Source of the DNA: Tragulus kanchil | Lineage: Eukaryota > Chordata > Mammalia > Artiodactyla > Tragulidae | Reading direction: 5' to 3' | NCBI GenBank assembly: GCA_022376925.1 | Contig: JAIOJX010000026.1 | Span: 197,446,400-197,510,399, forward strand | Length of the DNA stretch: 64,000 bases | In this document: in pieces, positions 24,438 to 36,523 of the stretch | How the letters are laid out: every line of letters begins with the position of its first letter | Numbering within the stretch: position 1 is the stretch's first letter | The notes under the pieces: generated by a model | Told to the model about the DNA's origin: nothing | What the model saw: the letters and a program-made list of their open reading frames with translations, nothing else | The model's database searches: none | Translations under genes and position numbers: made by a program

Positions 24438-24638
24438 GAGCCTCTTTGCGTGGTAAAGAGCCTGCCTTGCCCATGCAGGAGACTTGGGTTCAGTCCTGGG
24501 CTTGGGAAGATACCCTGGAGGAGGAAATGGCAACCCAATCCTGTATTCTTGCCTGGAGCATTCTATGGACAGAGAAATCTGGCAGGCTACAGTCCATGGA
24601 GTCTCAAAAGAGCTGGACACGGCTTAGTGACTAAATAA
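24438..24638 (+). repeat. Bov-tA SINE, complete
   Basis: Head 'tttgcgtggtaaagagcctg', box B 'gggttcagtcctgggcttgg', body 'ggaggaggaaatggcaaccc', 'aatctggcaggctacagtcc', 'gagctggacacggcttagtg'. Confidence 0.93.
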
Positions 24639-25036
24639 CAACTTGTTAGCAAAGCATTGTAGCTATTTTGATTGCCTCCTCAGGCTGTTCTAGTTTGATT
24701 TTTCAGGCGCTCTCTGTGAGCAACCAGATTCTCAGTGGCCGGATCAGGCAATTCCAGGGGAAACTCCCAGGGACAAACCTCAATGAGCCCAGAAGGGTGG
24801 CATTGCATTCTGGAGTCACCAACAATACCCAAGTTATCTGAATGGGCCTTTGAAATCTGTTATAAAGGTGAGCAACCATCCCTGAAAGAAACATCAAAGA
24901 CACAGCTCTCAAAAGCATCATTCACAGCAAAACAGGGCTTGTACTGCCTATTTTATCAAACAGGAAGTTGTTCTGTAAACTTCAGAATCTATTGAGAAAT
25001 TGTAAGTGGGAAAGGCCTGGCCTCCTGAAGAAGAGA
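24639..25036. other. Unassigned single-copy stretch
   Basis: No repeat or gene is recognised. An 86-codon open frame at 24735-24995 (+) resembles no protein I know. Confidence 0.4.
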
Positions 25037-25652
25037 GTGATGGAATTAACCAATTAGTGACCGAGCCCCCTCACATGTATTTGGGCAATATAATTTAGAG
25101 AAAGTATTATTTAGCCCAAACAATATATTCAGTTTTTGACGAGAGCAGCTTTCACAGCCCTGGACATGTATTTTAGGCCTCAGAGATCCTCTGCCACAAG
25201 TGAATTGCAGTCCTGGAGGGCACTTGTTAATACAGGTATTTAAAACAATATTAAAAACAAAAATGACTCTAAATAACTCTGTTCAATCTAATTATAGTTA
25301 TTCAGTGGTTACTTTTTACAGGAGTTATAAAAGTGAGCATTTAGAATTTCAAAACAGAATTTCATAGATTAGGACAAACATATAAGCATATGCTACCTTC
25401 TCTCTTGGAGAACTAGACAGAATTAAAGAAAATAAGATAGTCACTGTCTTACCTGATCGAATTTCAGCAATGTCATGATAATTATCTGAGGCAAACAGGG
25501 GCAAACAAAAGGCAAGTAAATTTCGGACTGAAGACTCGTAGAAGAAAACAGATTCCAGCACGAAGTTCTTTAGAGATGAGATTGCTTTTTATCCCTTGAA
25601 CATTAGGACCTGATGTGAAAAAGAGAGAGTGTGTGTCCCTAGATTCATGTTT

Positions 25653-25785
25653 GTGCTTAGTTGCTCAGTCGTGTCTGACTCTCTGAGACCCCGTGGACTA
25701 TATCCCACGAGGTTCCTATGTCCAAGGGATTCTCCAGGCAAGAATACTGGAGTGGGTTGCCATGCCCTCCTCCAGGAGAGATTCA
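25653..25785 (-). repeat. Bov-A SINE fragment
   Basis: 'cttagttgctcagtcgtgtc', 'ctccaggcaagaatactgga' and 'gtgggttgccatgccctcct' identify Bov-A without the tRNA head. Second copy at 26758-26890. Confidence 0.9.
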
Positions 25786-26757
25786 AGTTTAGTCTGTGTT
25801 TTCTTTTCTTTCTTTTATTTTTATCCTTTAGTTTTACTCAGCTGTTGAATCTATAGTGCTGTTTATTTACAGGTGCACACTGGCCTGGTGCATGACTTAG
25901 AAACTATAACAGGGAAATGGCTTTTCTCAGTAATTTCGGTGTTGTCTTTTTGTCATGCAAAAGAAAGTGGTCCATAACTCCCTTAACTCCTTCCTTTAAT
26001 GATGTGAACAAAGTTTACAAACTCCAAGTCTGCTGTTGTTAGGAGTAAAATGTATGCATTTCCTTCTAGATTCCTTATTTCATGTAAATAAGGAAATATA
26101 AATAATTTGTGAATATCATGTCATGCAAGAAGGGAGGGGGGGTGATGGAATTAACCAATTAGTGACCGAGCCCCCTCACATGTATTTGGGCAATATAATT
26201 TAGAGAAAGTATTATTTAGCCCAAACAATATATTCAGTTTTTGACGAGAGCAGCTTTCACAGCCCTGGACATGTATTTTAGGCCTCAGAGATCCTCTGCC
26301 ACAAGTGAATTGCAGTCCTGGAGGGCACTTGTTAATACAGGTATTTAAAACAATATTAAAAACAAAAATGACTCTAAATAACTCTGTTCAATCTAATTAT
26401 AGTTATTCAGTGGTTACTTTTTACAGGAGTTATAAAAGTGAGCATTTAGAATTTCAAAACAGAATTTCATAGATTAGGACAAACATATAAGCATATGCTA
26501 CCTTCTCTCTTGGAGAACTAGACAGAATTAAAGAAAATAAGATAGTCACTGTCTTACCTGATCGAATTTCAGCAATGTCATGATAATTATCTGAGGCAAA
26601 CAGGGGCAAACAAAAGGCAAGTAAATTTCGGACTGAAGACTCGTAGAAGAAAACAGATTCCAGCACGAAGTTCTTTAGAGATGAGATTGCTTTTTATCCC
26701 TTGAACATTAGGACCTGATGTGAAAAAGAGAGAGTGTGTGTCCCTAGATTCATGTTT

Positions 26758-26890
26758 GTGCTTAGTTGCTCAGTCGTGTCTGACTCTCTGAGACCCCGTG
26801 GACTATATCCCACGAGGTTCCTATGTCCAAGGGATTCTCCAGGCAAGAATACTGGAGTGGGTTGCCATGCCCTCCTCCAGGAGAGATTCA
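26758..26890 (-). repeat. Bov-A SINE fragment, second copy
   Basis: Identical to 25653-25785, inside the right half of pair 11. Confidence 0.9.
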
Positions 26891-27273
26891 AGTTTAGTCT
26901 GTGTTTTCTTTTCTTTCTTTTATTTTTATCCTTTAGTTTTACTCAGCTGTTGAATCTATAGTGCTGTTTATTTACAGGTGCACACTGGCCTGGTGCATGA
27001 CTTAGAAACTATAACAGGGAAATGGCTTTTCTCAGTAATTTCGGTGTTGTCTTTTTGTCATGCAAAAGAAAGTGGTCCATAACTCCCTTAACTCCTTCCT
27101 TTAATGATGTGAACAAAGTTTACAAACTCCAAGTCTGCTGTTGTTAGGAGTAAAATGTATGCATTTCCTTCTAGATTCCTTATTTCATGTAAATAAGGAA
27201 ATATAAATAATTTGTGAATATCATGTCTGCACCGTTTGATTTATGCTCATGGAGCCAATTTAAACAAAAGGTA

Positions 27274-27582
27274 GGGCTTCCCCTGGTGGTCCAGTGGGTA
27301 AGGACACCGCCTTAAAGTGCAAGGGACGCCGGTTCGATTCCTGGCCTGGGAAGATCCCACGTGCCGCGGAGCGGCTGGACCCATGTGTCCAATTACCGAG
27401 CCAGAGCTCTGGCGCGCATGCGCCCAGAGCCGGCGCTCTGCAGCGACAGACGCCACCGCGATGGGAGGCCCACAGGAGCCAAAGAACAGAGACGGATGAA
27501 AATGGAGAAATGAAAGACCAATGGAAGTGGCCCGCCCGCTCCCCTCCCTCCCCAACCCGACCTCTGCCCAAAATAAATAAAT

Positions 27583-27613
<31 letters not shown>
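27274..27613 (+). repeat. CHR-variant SINE (young, near-complete)
   Basis: Head 'gggcttcccctggtggtcca', box B 'ggttcgattcctggcctggg', body 'gcggagcggctggacccatg', 'gccaccgcgatgggaggccc', 'agaccaatggaagtggcccg', then (AAAT)n and an A-run of about 23. Flanking words 'aaacaaaaggta' (27264) and 'aaacgaaaggta' (27615) look like a 12-bp target-site duplication with one mismatch. Confidence 0.93.
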
Positions 27614-28439
27614 GAAACGAAAGGTAATTGTTTTTGTGCCCATTTCCTGGATAACTGTTAAGAATGTTCAGGAAAGGGGTTCAGCGTTCAATGAAAGGTT
27701 GGACTAGAATTATGTTTTCTCAGTTTTAGAATTTTAACGCACTCATGTGTCCAGATTTGGTGTTAAGCATGTAATTTATTTCTAAGAATCAAGTATTGAA
27801 AGTGAATGTATAAATTAAAAAATAGGCAAGATTCGAGACTATCCTTATAATATCCTTGTCACTCATCTGAATTTCAAAATACTTTCTAAATTGATGGAAA
27901 GAAGTGAAGTTATAATCCATGAAATGTCATGAGCATGTGTAGTGTTTCTGTGTTTTGGTGGAAAAAAGGCAGAAAACACTGGATTTTGTGATTTCCAAGG
28001 CTCTAAGCTTCTGTAATTTTGTAAAAAGCAATTACAAAAACCAAACAAGAGGGGCATGCACATGTTAACCATCCAGGTCCATTTAAACTAAACAAACACT
28101 AGTTTTACTCAGCTGTTGAATCTATAGTGCTGTTTATTTACAGGTGCACACTGGCCTGGTGCATGACTTAGAAACTATAACAGGGAAATGGCTTTTCTCA
28201 GTAATTTCGGTGTTGTCTTTTTGTCATGCAAAAGAAAGTGGTCCATAACTCCCTTAACTCCTTCCTTTAATGATGTGAACAAAGTTTACAAACTCCAAGT
28301 CTGCTGTTGTTAGGAGTAAAATGTATGCATTTCCTTCTAGATTCCTTATTTCATGTAAATAAGGAAATATAAATAATTTGTGAATATCATGTCTGCACCG
28401 TTTGATTTATGCTCATGGAGCCAATTTAAACAAAAGGTA

Positions 28440-28748
28440 GGGCTTCCCCTGGTGGTCCAGTGGGTAAGGACACCGCCTTAAAGTGCAAGGGACGCCGGTT
28501 CGATTCCTGGCCTGGGAAGATCCCACGTGCCGCGGAGCGGCTGGACCCATGTGTCCAATTACCGAGCCAGAGCTCTGGCGCGCATGCGCCCAGAGCCGGC
28601 GCTCTGCAGCGACAGACGCCACCGCGATGGGAGGCCCACAGGAGCCAAAGAACAGAGACGGATGAAAATGGAGAAATGAAAGACCAATGGAAGTGGCCCG
28701 CCCGCTCCCCTCCCTCCCCAACCCGACCTCTGCCCAAAATAAATAAAT

Positions 28749-28779
<31 letters not shown>
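28440..28779 (+). repeat. CHR-variant SINE, second copy
   Basis: Same insertion as 27274-27613. The A-tail differs slightly in length and has one extra C before the right flank. Confidence 0.93.
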
Positions 28780-29496
28780 CAGAAACGAAAGGTAATTGTT
28801 TTTGTGCCCATTTCCTGGATAACTGTTAAGAATGTTCAGGAAAGGGGTTCAGCGTTCAATGAAAGGTTGGACTAGAATTATGTTTTCTCAGTTTTAGAAT
28901 TTTAACGCACTCATGTGTCCAGATTTGGTGTTAAGCATGTAATTTATTTCTAAGAATCAAGTATTGAAAGTGAATGTATAAATTAAAAAATAGGCAAGAT
29001 TCGAGACTATCCTTATAATATCCTTGTCACTCATCTGAATTTCAAAATACTTTCTAAATTGATGGAAAGAAGTGAAGTTATAATCCATGAAATGTCATGA
29101 GCATGTGTAGTGTTTCTGTGTTTTGGTGGAAAAAAGGCAGAAAACACTGGATTTTGTGATTTCCAAGGCTCTAAGCTTCTGTAATTTTGTAAAAAGCAAT
29201 TAAAAAAAAAACCAAACAGAGCATGCACTGACAACCTTTGAACTGTTTCATTAGATTTGTATTTCTTGTTGGGGCTCCAGGGTGGTTTGGATACATCAAT
29301 CGTTAACCATCCAGGTCCATTTACCAGCATAAAACAAAGCCACTGATCTCACAAGGAGTTGATTGGCCTTAGTCATTTCCCCATAAAGATAAAGGTTAGG
29401 TTTTATTAACGCAGCTTTTACTTAAATTCTGTTTGGGTTTATGGCGTATCACACTGCCACCTTGTGGACATGAAGCTTTTCAGCTTTTGTCCTGAT

Positions 29497-29698
29497 GGTG
29501 CTCAGTCTGACTGCAGTTCATGGACTGTAGCCCGCAGGCTCCCCAGTCCATGGAATTTTCCAGGAAAGAATACTGGAACAGGTTGCCAATCCCTACTCCA
29601 GGGGATCTTCCAAACCCAGGAATCGAATCTGCATCTCCTGGGTCTCCTGAATTGGCAAATGGATTTGTTTTTTCACCACTGAGTCACCTGTGAAGCCT
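29497..29698 (-). repeat. Bov-tA SINE
   Basis: Reverse strand: 'gtagcccgcaggctccccag', 'gaattttccaggaaagaata', 'ggggatcttccaaacccagg', 'gaatcgaatctgcatctcct', ending at 'gagtcacctgtgaagcct'. More diverged than the other copies. Confidence 0.9.
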
Positions 29699-30264
29699 AT
29701 TTCAGCTTTTAGGAAAATGTTTTCTTTCTTTCTTTTTAAAAATGCATTTATTTTTTTAATTTAAGGGAAGTCTTTTAATTACTAACTAGAACTCCGTCTA
29801 GATATATTCAGGGCCAGGAAACATACCCCTCTACTGGGAGATTTTGATTATGAAGGAGGCTGTGCATGTGTAGGAGCCAGGGATATATAGAAAATCTCCC
29901 TACCTTCTTCTTAACTTGACTGTGAATCTGCTCCAGAAAAGAAAGTCTTGAAAAGTATCACATGAGGGAAAAAATGCAGGGCAAATAGTCTGTCTATCAT
30001 CTAGTAGATAGATATTTATAACTTTAAAATTAGTACACGCGGACTTTCAACATGCAGAAATTAAAGGATAATGGTTTTCTACTTGAATGAAACTATGTAA
30101 AACAATAGTTACAGCATAAGCCATTAAAAAAAAGGCATAACTATACCATCACCAGAAACCACAAAACTCATTCCAGGAAAGTGGGCTTCTTTTCTGAGCT
30201 AAGTCCCAGTTGAAGTTGAACGACGATCCTGGTTTGCCTGGATTGAAAAGTTTTCCTACGATGC
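29699..30264. other. Unassigned stretch, partly with an inverted-repeat word
   Basis: Mostly unrecognised. From about 30222, 'cgatcctggtttgcctgg' faces 'cttggcaaaccaggaaggac' at 30296-30315. This looks like the inverted termini of an old, short mammalian DNA-transposon-like or palindromic repeat. I cannot name the family. Confidence 0.35.
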
Positions 30265-30464
30265 AGGAATTTCCATGCTACAACTGGGGAAGTTCTTGGC
30301 AAACCAGGAAGGACTGATCATCCTGAACGCGACTCTCATATTGCTATCCTGCCAGGGGGCTTATCCTTTTTCGCCTCTAGAAATTTGTAACAGACGTAGT
30401 GAAGCTCATTGTAATTGTTAGAGAGTAGAAGGAGAGTATGATGAGCTGAAAGCAAATGGAGTCA

Positions 30465-30945
30465 GTGTCATGAACAACATTATTCATAATTGTTCCAAAG
30501 GGAAGCAATCCAAAAGCTTGTCATCTGTTGAATGGACGAGCACAATGTGGTATACTCATACAACAGAATATTATTGAGCAATAAAAATGAATGAAGTACT
30601 GATACAGGCTACAACCCTAGATAACTCTTGAAGACACTGCACTAAGTAAAAGAAGTGGAGATAAAAGGCCATAATTGTGATTCCATTTACATGAAATGTC
30701 CAGAATAGGCAAATCCATAGAGACAGAAAGTAGATTTGTGGTTGCCAGGGGCTGGAGGGAAGGGAAATTAGGAATGTTAATGGGCATAGATTTCTTTTTT
30801 GGATGATAAAATGTTCTTAGATTAGATAGTGGTAATGATTTCACAGGTCTGTAAATACACTAAAAGCCATTGAATAGCACACTTTAAATGGCCCAACTGT
30901 CCGGTATGTGGATTATATTTCAATAAATTTGTTTACAAAAGAGAA
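30465..30945 (+). repeat. L1M 3' end
   Basis: 'acaacagaatattattgagc', 'gattccatttacatgaaatg', 'catagagacagaaagtagat', 'gtggttgccaggggctggag' and 'gtggattatatttcaataaa' are the standard 3'UTR words of old mammalian L1. Second copy at 31600-32080. Confidence 0.85.
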
Positions 30946-31144
30946 TACATCCTCCTCAGTGTCATGCTTAAGTTGTAGCAGACTGTTAGCAAACAGAACA
31001 ATGAATAATATGGAAAGATATGAAAAACTGATGTATGTGTTAAAGTTTCCATGATTAACCCCTTTCAGATCTATAGCTATAGAATCAATTAACTTGCAAA
31101 TGACTTCAGAGAGTAAGAAAGTCATCAATTTCAGATGCAACTTT

Positions 31145-31275
31145 GCCCGAGAGATTTAGAGATACACCTATCTGGGTTTGACCCCTGACTCAAACACCTA
31201 ACTGCTCAAGTGTCAGTTTCCTCATCTGTAAAATGGGTTTGATAACATGTTTGCTGGGTTGGACTGTAAAGACCG
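31145..31275 (-). repeat. MIR SINE
   Basis: 'agtgtcagtttcctcatctg' and 'taaaatgggtttgataacat' form the antisense MIR core. Because pairs 13 and 14 overlap here, it appears again at about 32280-32410 and in part at 33432-33500. Confidence 0.75.
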
Positions 31276-31599
31276 AAGGCAGGGGGCTCTTGAGCGATCT
31301 GATTGGCCTCTTGAGGCACAATTGCCATGACTATTGTTCATGAACATACCACTTTTCCTGTTGTTGTCAACCCAGATACTCTGCTTTTTGGGTTGGCAAG
31401 GAATTTCCATGCTACAACTGGGGAAGTTCTTGGCAAACCAGGAAGGACTGATCATCCTNAACGCGACTCTCATATTGCTATCCTGCCAGGGGGCTTATCC
31501 TTTTTCGCCTCTAGAAATTTGTAACAGACGTAGTGAAGCTCATTGTAATTGTTAGAGAGTAGAAGGAGAGTATGATGAGCTGAAAGCAAATGGAGTCAG

Positions 31600-32080
31600 T
31601 GTCATGAACAACATTATTCATAATTGTTCCAAAGGGAAGCAACCCAAAAAGCTTGTCATCTGTTGAATGGACGAGCACAATGTGGTATACTCATACAACA
31701 GAATATTATTGAGCAATAAAAATGAATGAAGTACTGATACAGGCTACAACCCTAGATAACTCTTGAAGACACTGCACTAAGTAAAAGAAGTGGAGATAAA
31801 AGGCCATAATTGTGATTCCATTTACATGAAATGTCCAGAATAGGCAAATCCATAGAGACAGAAAGTAGATTTGTGGTTGCCAGGGGCTGGAGGGAAGGGA
31901 AATTAGGAATGTTAATGGGCATAGATTTCTTTTTTGGATGATAAAATGTTCTTAGATTAGATAGTGGTAATGATTTCACAGGTCTGTAAATACACTAAAA
32001 GCCATTGAATAGCACACTTTAAATGGCCCAACTGTCCGGTATGTGGATTATATTTCAATAAATTTGTTTACAAAAGAGAA
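31600..32080 (+). repeat. L1M 3' end, second copy
   Basis: Repeat of 30465-30945 through pair 13, with one extra A near 31647. Confidence 0.85.
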
Positions 32081-32343
32081 TACATCCTCCTCAGTGTCAT
32101 GCTTAAGTTGTAGCAGACTGTTAGCAAACAGAACAATGAATAATATGGAAAGATATGAAAAACTGATGTATGTGTTAAAGTTTCCATGATTAACCCCTTT
32201 CAGATCTATAGCTATAGAATCAATTAACTTGCAAATGACTTCAGAGAGTAAGAAAGTCATCAATTTCAGATGCAACTTTGCCCGAGAGATTTAGAGATAC
32301 ACCTATCTGGGTTTGACCCCTGACTCAAACACCTAACTGCTCA

Positions 32344-34486
32344 AGTGTCAGTTTCCTCATCTGTAAAATGGGTTTGATAACATGTTTGCTGGGTTGGACT
32401 GTAAAGACCGAAGGCAGGGGGCTCTTGAGCGATCTGATTGGCCTCTTGAGGCACAATTGCCATGACTATTGTTCATGAACATACCACTTTTCCTGTTGTT
32501 GTCAACCCAGATACTGACCAAATGCTAAGTTGGATGAATTGTCATTCTGGGCAAACTATTCAGTATATTCAATATGAATGTTAGGAAAGTTCGGACAAGG
32601 CATACCTGGAGAAGAGCTCCTGGTTTAGAGAAGCCAGTCATGGTTTTAAACAGTTAAATTCAATTCAAGAAGGGAAAATGAATAGGGCGTCTGAAGTGGG
32701 TGTGCGGCAGTGCAAAATCTGGATTCAGTCCTGTTTCCTATTTCCACAGGTAGGAGGGGAGTTCTGTGGAACTCACCTGCTAGGGCTCCAGGGAGCTCCA
32801 GGGATGACTGCTTCAGCTGAATCTCAGAGAAGAATGAAGAAAACCCACCTGAACAGAAAATTGACCTAAGATCAAAGCAGCAGAGGGAAACGACTGATGT
32901 ATTTCAAATTCTTTGGAATTTACTGTTGTATTTAACTTTGTATTTCTGTGGAATCCAATTAAATATTTAAAAATTAGCATAATTTAAGAGATTCTTTTAA
33001 TAACAGTAAATCAGAGTTGGTCACACACACACACACACAGAAATCCCCCAACCACACTGAATGGTTGTTTAATATATTTGCTTAATAACTATTTGTTGAA
33101 CAGGTGTTAGGTTGAATCATGTGAAATCAATGTTCAATTTCAGCCCATTTCACAGGCTTGAACTGATTGGCTAAAATAGTCAGTTGTTCGAGGAATTAGC
33201 AGTGAAAAAGTCTCCTACTCTCACGGGACTGATAATCTAGTAGGATTAATTACACATTAACTAATTAATTAATAGAAATAATTGAAGAGTAATTAATCAG
33301 CAAATAATTACAAGTGTGCCAACTATGAGCAGAAAGAGGGACCCAGGGGACCATGGAAGGAGGGAAGCAGCCTAGTCTTGGGAGGACAACCGGGAAAGGG
33401 GGGTGGGAGGAGGAGGTTCCCTGAAAAAAGCAGTGTCAGTTTCCTCATCTGTAAAATGGGTTTGATAACATGTTTGCTGGGTTGGACTGTAAAGACCGAA
33501 GGCAGGGGGCTCTTGAGCGATCTGATTGGCCTCTTGAGGCACAATTGCCATGACTATTGTTCATGAACATACCACTTTTCCTGTTGTTGTCAACCCAGAT
33601 ACTGACCAAATGCTAAGTTGGATGAATTGTCATTCTGGGCAAACTATTCAGTATATTCAATATGAATGTTAGGAAAGTTCGGACAAGGCATACCTGGAGA
33701 AGAGCTCCTGGTTTAGAGAAGCCAGTCATGGTTTTAAACAGTTAAATTCAATTCAAGAAGGGAAAATGAATAGGGCGTCTGAAGTGGGTGTGCGGCAGTG
33801 CAAAATCTGGATTCAGTCCTGTTTCCTATTTCCACAGGTAGGAGGGGAGTTCTGTGGAACTCACCTGCTAGGGCTCCAGGGAGCTCCAGGGATGACTGCT
33901 TCAGCTGAATCTCAGAGAAGAATGAAGAAAACCCACCTGAACAGAAAATTGACCTAAGATCAAAGCAGCAGAGGGAAACGACTGATGTATTTCAAATTCT
34001 TTGGAATTTACTGTTGTATTTAACTTTGTATTTCTGTGGAATCCAATTAAATATTTAAAAATTAGCATAATTTAAGAGATTCTTTTAATAACAGTAAATC
34101 AGAGTTGGTCACACACACACACACACAGAAATCCCCCAACCACACTGAATGGTTGTTTAATATATTTGCTTAATAACTATTTGTTGAACAGGTGTTAGGT
34201 TGAATCATGTGAAATCAATGTTCAATTTCAGCCCATTTCACAGGCTTGAACTGATTGGCTAAAATAGTCAGTTGTTCGAGGAATTAGCAGTGAAAAAGTC
34301 TCCTACTCTCACGGGACTGATAATCTAGTAGGATTAATTACACATTAACTAATTAATTAATAGAAATAATTGAAGAGTAATTAATCAGCAAATAATTACA
34401 AGTGTGCCAACTATGAGCAGAAAGAGGGACCCAGGGGACCATGGAAGGAGGGAAGCAGCCTAGTCTTGGGAGGACAACCGGGAAAG
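32344..34486. repeat. Tandem ~1.09-kb duplication, pair 14
   Basis: 32344-33398 recurs at 33432-34486 (offset 1088). It shares 172 bases with the right copy of pair 13, giving three copies of 'agtgtcagtttcctcatctg' (31209, 32344, 33432). The unit includes an (AC)n at 33024-33040 / 34112-34128. Otherwise it is unassigned non-coding DNA. Confidence 0.95.
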
Positions 34487-34763
34487 TGGTGGGAGGGATG
34501 GGCAGGAGGAGCCAAATGGAGGAAGCGGTGGGTCTCCCGAGCTGTGGAGGTGGACGAGGGAAGACCCATTGGAGAAGAAAAGAACCAGAATGAGTTCTGA
34601 CCAGTTGGAGGGGATTGGAGGGAGAGGAGCTGAGCAGGTGGGCTGAAAAGACCCTCATAAAGCACATTCATTTTAGTAATTTTTAGATGTAGAACTGTTA
34701 AAGGGTAAACTATGGCACACTGACAATTTTTAGAGTTTATTTGGGCAAATATACAATTAGGGG

Positions 34764-35197
34764 CTTCCCAGATGGCTCAGTGGAGAAAATAGCAACCCGG
34801 TACTCTTTTTTTTTTTTTTTAATTTTGGCCTCTTTTATTGGCTTCTTTATCTATTTATTTTCATCCATCTTTATTCCCTGGCCTGTGTGGGCCTCCCACC
34901 CTGGCGACCTCTCTCGTTGCAGAGCACCGGCTCGGGCGCACGCGCTCCAGAGCACTGGGCCACAGTTGGACACACTGGTCCAGCCGCTCCACAGTGCGGA
35001 GGATCCTCCCAGGCCAGGGATTGAACATGTGCCCCCTGCAGTGCAAGGCAGACTCTCTACCCACTGGACCACCAGAGCAGTCCCAACCCAGGATTCTTGC
35101 TGGACTAATCCCATGGACAAAGGAACTTGGTGGGCTATAGTTCATGAAGTTGCAAAAAGTCGGACACAACTGTAGTGACTGAGCACTGAGATTCTAA
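34764..35197 (+). repeat. Bov-tA SINE split by a CHR-variant SINE
   Basis: The head ('cttcccagatggctcagtgg') and 'aaaatagcaaccc' lie at 34764-34790. The body resumes at 35086 with 'aacccaggattcttgctgga', 'atcccatggacaaaggaact' and 'gtcggacacaactgtagtga'. The words around the break, 'caacccggtactctt' and 'caacccaggattctt', look like a diverged 15-bp target-site duplication. Second copy at 35850-36282. Confidence 0.88.
34803..35084 (-). repeat. CHR-variant SINE nested in Bov-tA
   Basis: T-run tail, 'tcatccatctttattccctg', 'ctggcgacctctctcgttgc', 'cacagttggacacactggtc' and 'ggaccaccagagcagtccc'. More diverged than the 12-kb and 27-kb copies. It must postdate the Bov-tA it splits. Confidence 0.88.
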
Positions 35198-35308
35198 TTG
35201 CACAGCACCAAATCAAGTTCAGTAGGAGGGAAGTGGATAGAAGTGCTGTGTAGACAGGGGTTAGTGGAAAGGTTTACACAGCACGTTCAGGAGGCAAAGC
35301 AAGGAAAA

Positions 35309-35439
35309 TACTTACCTATTTTTTGGGTGGGGGCATGACATTTGACATGGGGGATCATATTTCTCCAACCAGGGATCAAACTCATGACTCCTGCATTGGC
35401 ATCTTGGAGTCTTAACCACTGGACCACCAGGGAAGTCCC
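35309..35439 (-). repeat. Short CHR/BTALU-type SINE
   Basis: 'ggggatcatatttctccaac', 'cagggatcaaactcatgact', 'cctgcattggcatcttggag' and 'ggaccaccagggaagtccc' form the reverse complement of a tRNA-Glu-like head with a short body. Confidence 0.8.
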
Positions 35440-35888
35440 AAGGAAATTATATGATTAAGTAGTTGCCTCATTTGGGCAAAGTCCATTGGCTGTTTGTATG
35501 AATTGTCCTCAGGTTTCAATTTCTTAACTTCAAAGCATTTACAGGCATAGGTTTTGGTTTGTTTAACTAGACCACCACTGTATTAAAGCTGACTCAATCT
35601 AATGGGCTCCCTGATTAATTGGTTAAACGGTCTAATGGGAAGCCCCAGTTGGAGGGAAAATTGGAGAAAAGAACCAGAATGAGTTCTGACCAGTTGGAGG
35701 ATTGGAGGCCAGGAGCTGAGCAGGTGGGCTGAAAAGACCCTCATAAAGCACATTCATTTTAGTAATTTTTAGATGTAGAACTGTTAAAGGGTAAACTATG
35801 GCACACTGACAATTTTTAGAGTTTATTTGGGCAAATATACAATTAGGGGCTTCCCAGATGGCTCAGTGGAGAAAATAGCAACCCGGTA

Positions 35889-36169
35889 CTCTTTTTTTTT
35901 TTTTTTAATTTTGGCCTCTTTTATTGGCTTCTTTATCTATTTATTTTCATCCATCTTTATTCCCTGGCCTGTGTGGGCCTCCCACCCTGGCGACCTCTCT
36001 CGTTGCAGAGCACCGGCTCGGGCCCCACGCTCCAGAGCACTGGGCCACAGTTGGACACACTGGTCCAGCCGCTCCACAGTGCGGAGGATCCTCCCAGGCC
36101 AGGGATTGAACATGTGCCCCCTGCAGTGCAAGGCAGACTCTCTACCCACTGGACCACCAGAGCAGTCCC
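35889..36169 (-). repeat. CHR-variant SINE nested in Bov-tA, second copy
   Basis: Repeat of 34803-35084 by pair 15, with the small change at 36021-36030 noted above. Confidence 0.88.
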
Positions 36170-36393
36170 AACCCAGGATTCTTGCTGGACTAATCCCATG
36201 GACAAAGGAACTTGGTGGGCTATAGTTCATGAAGTTGCAAAAAGTCGGACACAACTGTAGTGACTGAGCACTGAGATTCTAATTGCACAGCACCAAATCA
36301 AGTTCAGTAGGAGGAAGTGGATAGAAGTGCTGTGTAGACAGGGGTTAGTGGAAAGGTTTACACAGCACGTTCAGGAGGCAAAGCAAGGAAAAT

Positions 36394-36523
36394 ACTTACC
36401 TATTTTTTGGGTGGGGGCATGACATTTGACATGGGGGATCATATTTCTCCAACCAGGGATCAAACTCATGACTCCTGCATTGGCATCTTGGAGTCTTAAC
36501 CACTGGACCACCAGGGAAGTCCC
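36394..36523 (-). repeat. Short CHR/BTALU-type SINE, second copy
   Basis: Repeat of 35309-35439 by pair 15. Confidence 0.8.

Larger units (their letters stand above)
22335..24514. repeat. Tandem ~1.11-kb duplication, pair 10
   Basis: 22335-23409 recurs at 23444-24514 (offset 1109 falling to 1105 through homopolymer differences at 22600/23710). The 34-base filler 23410-23443, starting 'gggtccccagattccct', matches neither side. Confidence 0.95.
25037..27227. repeat. Tandem ~1.11-kb duplication, pair 11
   Basis: 25037-26122 recurs at 26142-27227 (offset 1105) with no difference noticed. The filler 26123-26141 is G-rich ('gaagggaggggggg'-like). Outside the Bov-A element the duplicated sequence is unassigned non-coding DNA. 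Confidence 0.95.
26935..29321. repeat. Tandem ~1.17-kb duplication, pair 12 (longest offset)
   Basis: 26935-28050 recurs at 28101-29219 (offset 1166). It overlaps the right copy of pair 11 by 293 bases, giving three copies of that part (25830, 26935, 28101). The left copy's tail (28052-28087) skips about 80 bases and then matches 29303-29321 ('gttaaccatccaggtccatt'). Its end is therefore a noisy, internally deleted version of the right copy. Confidence 0.93.
30265..32515. repeat. Tandem ~1.13-kb duplication, pair 13 (contains the only ambiguous base)
   Basis: 30265-31380 recurs at 31399-32515 (offset 1134-1135). The right copy carries an 'n' at 31459 where the left copy reads g. Filler 31381-31398 reads 'ctgctttttgggttggca'. 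The left edge falls inside the unnamed inverted-repeat element. Confidence 0.95.
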
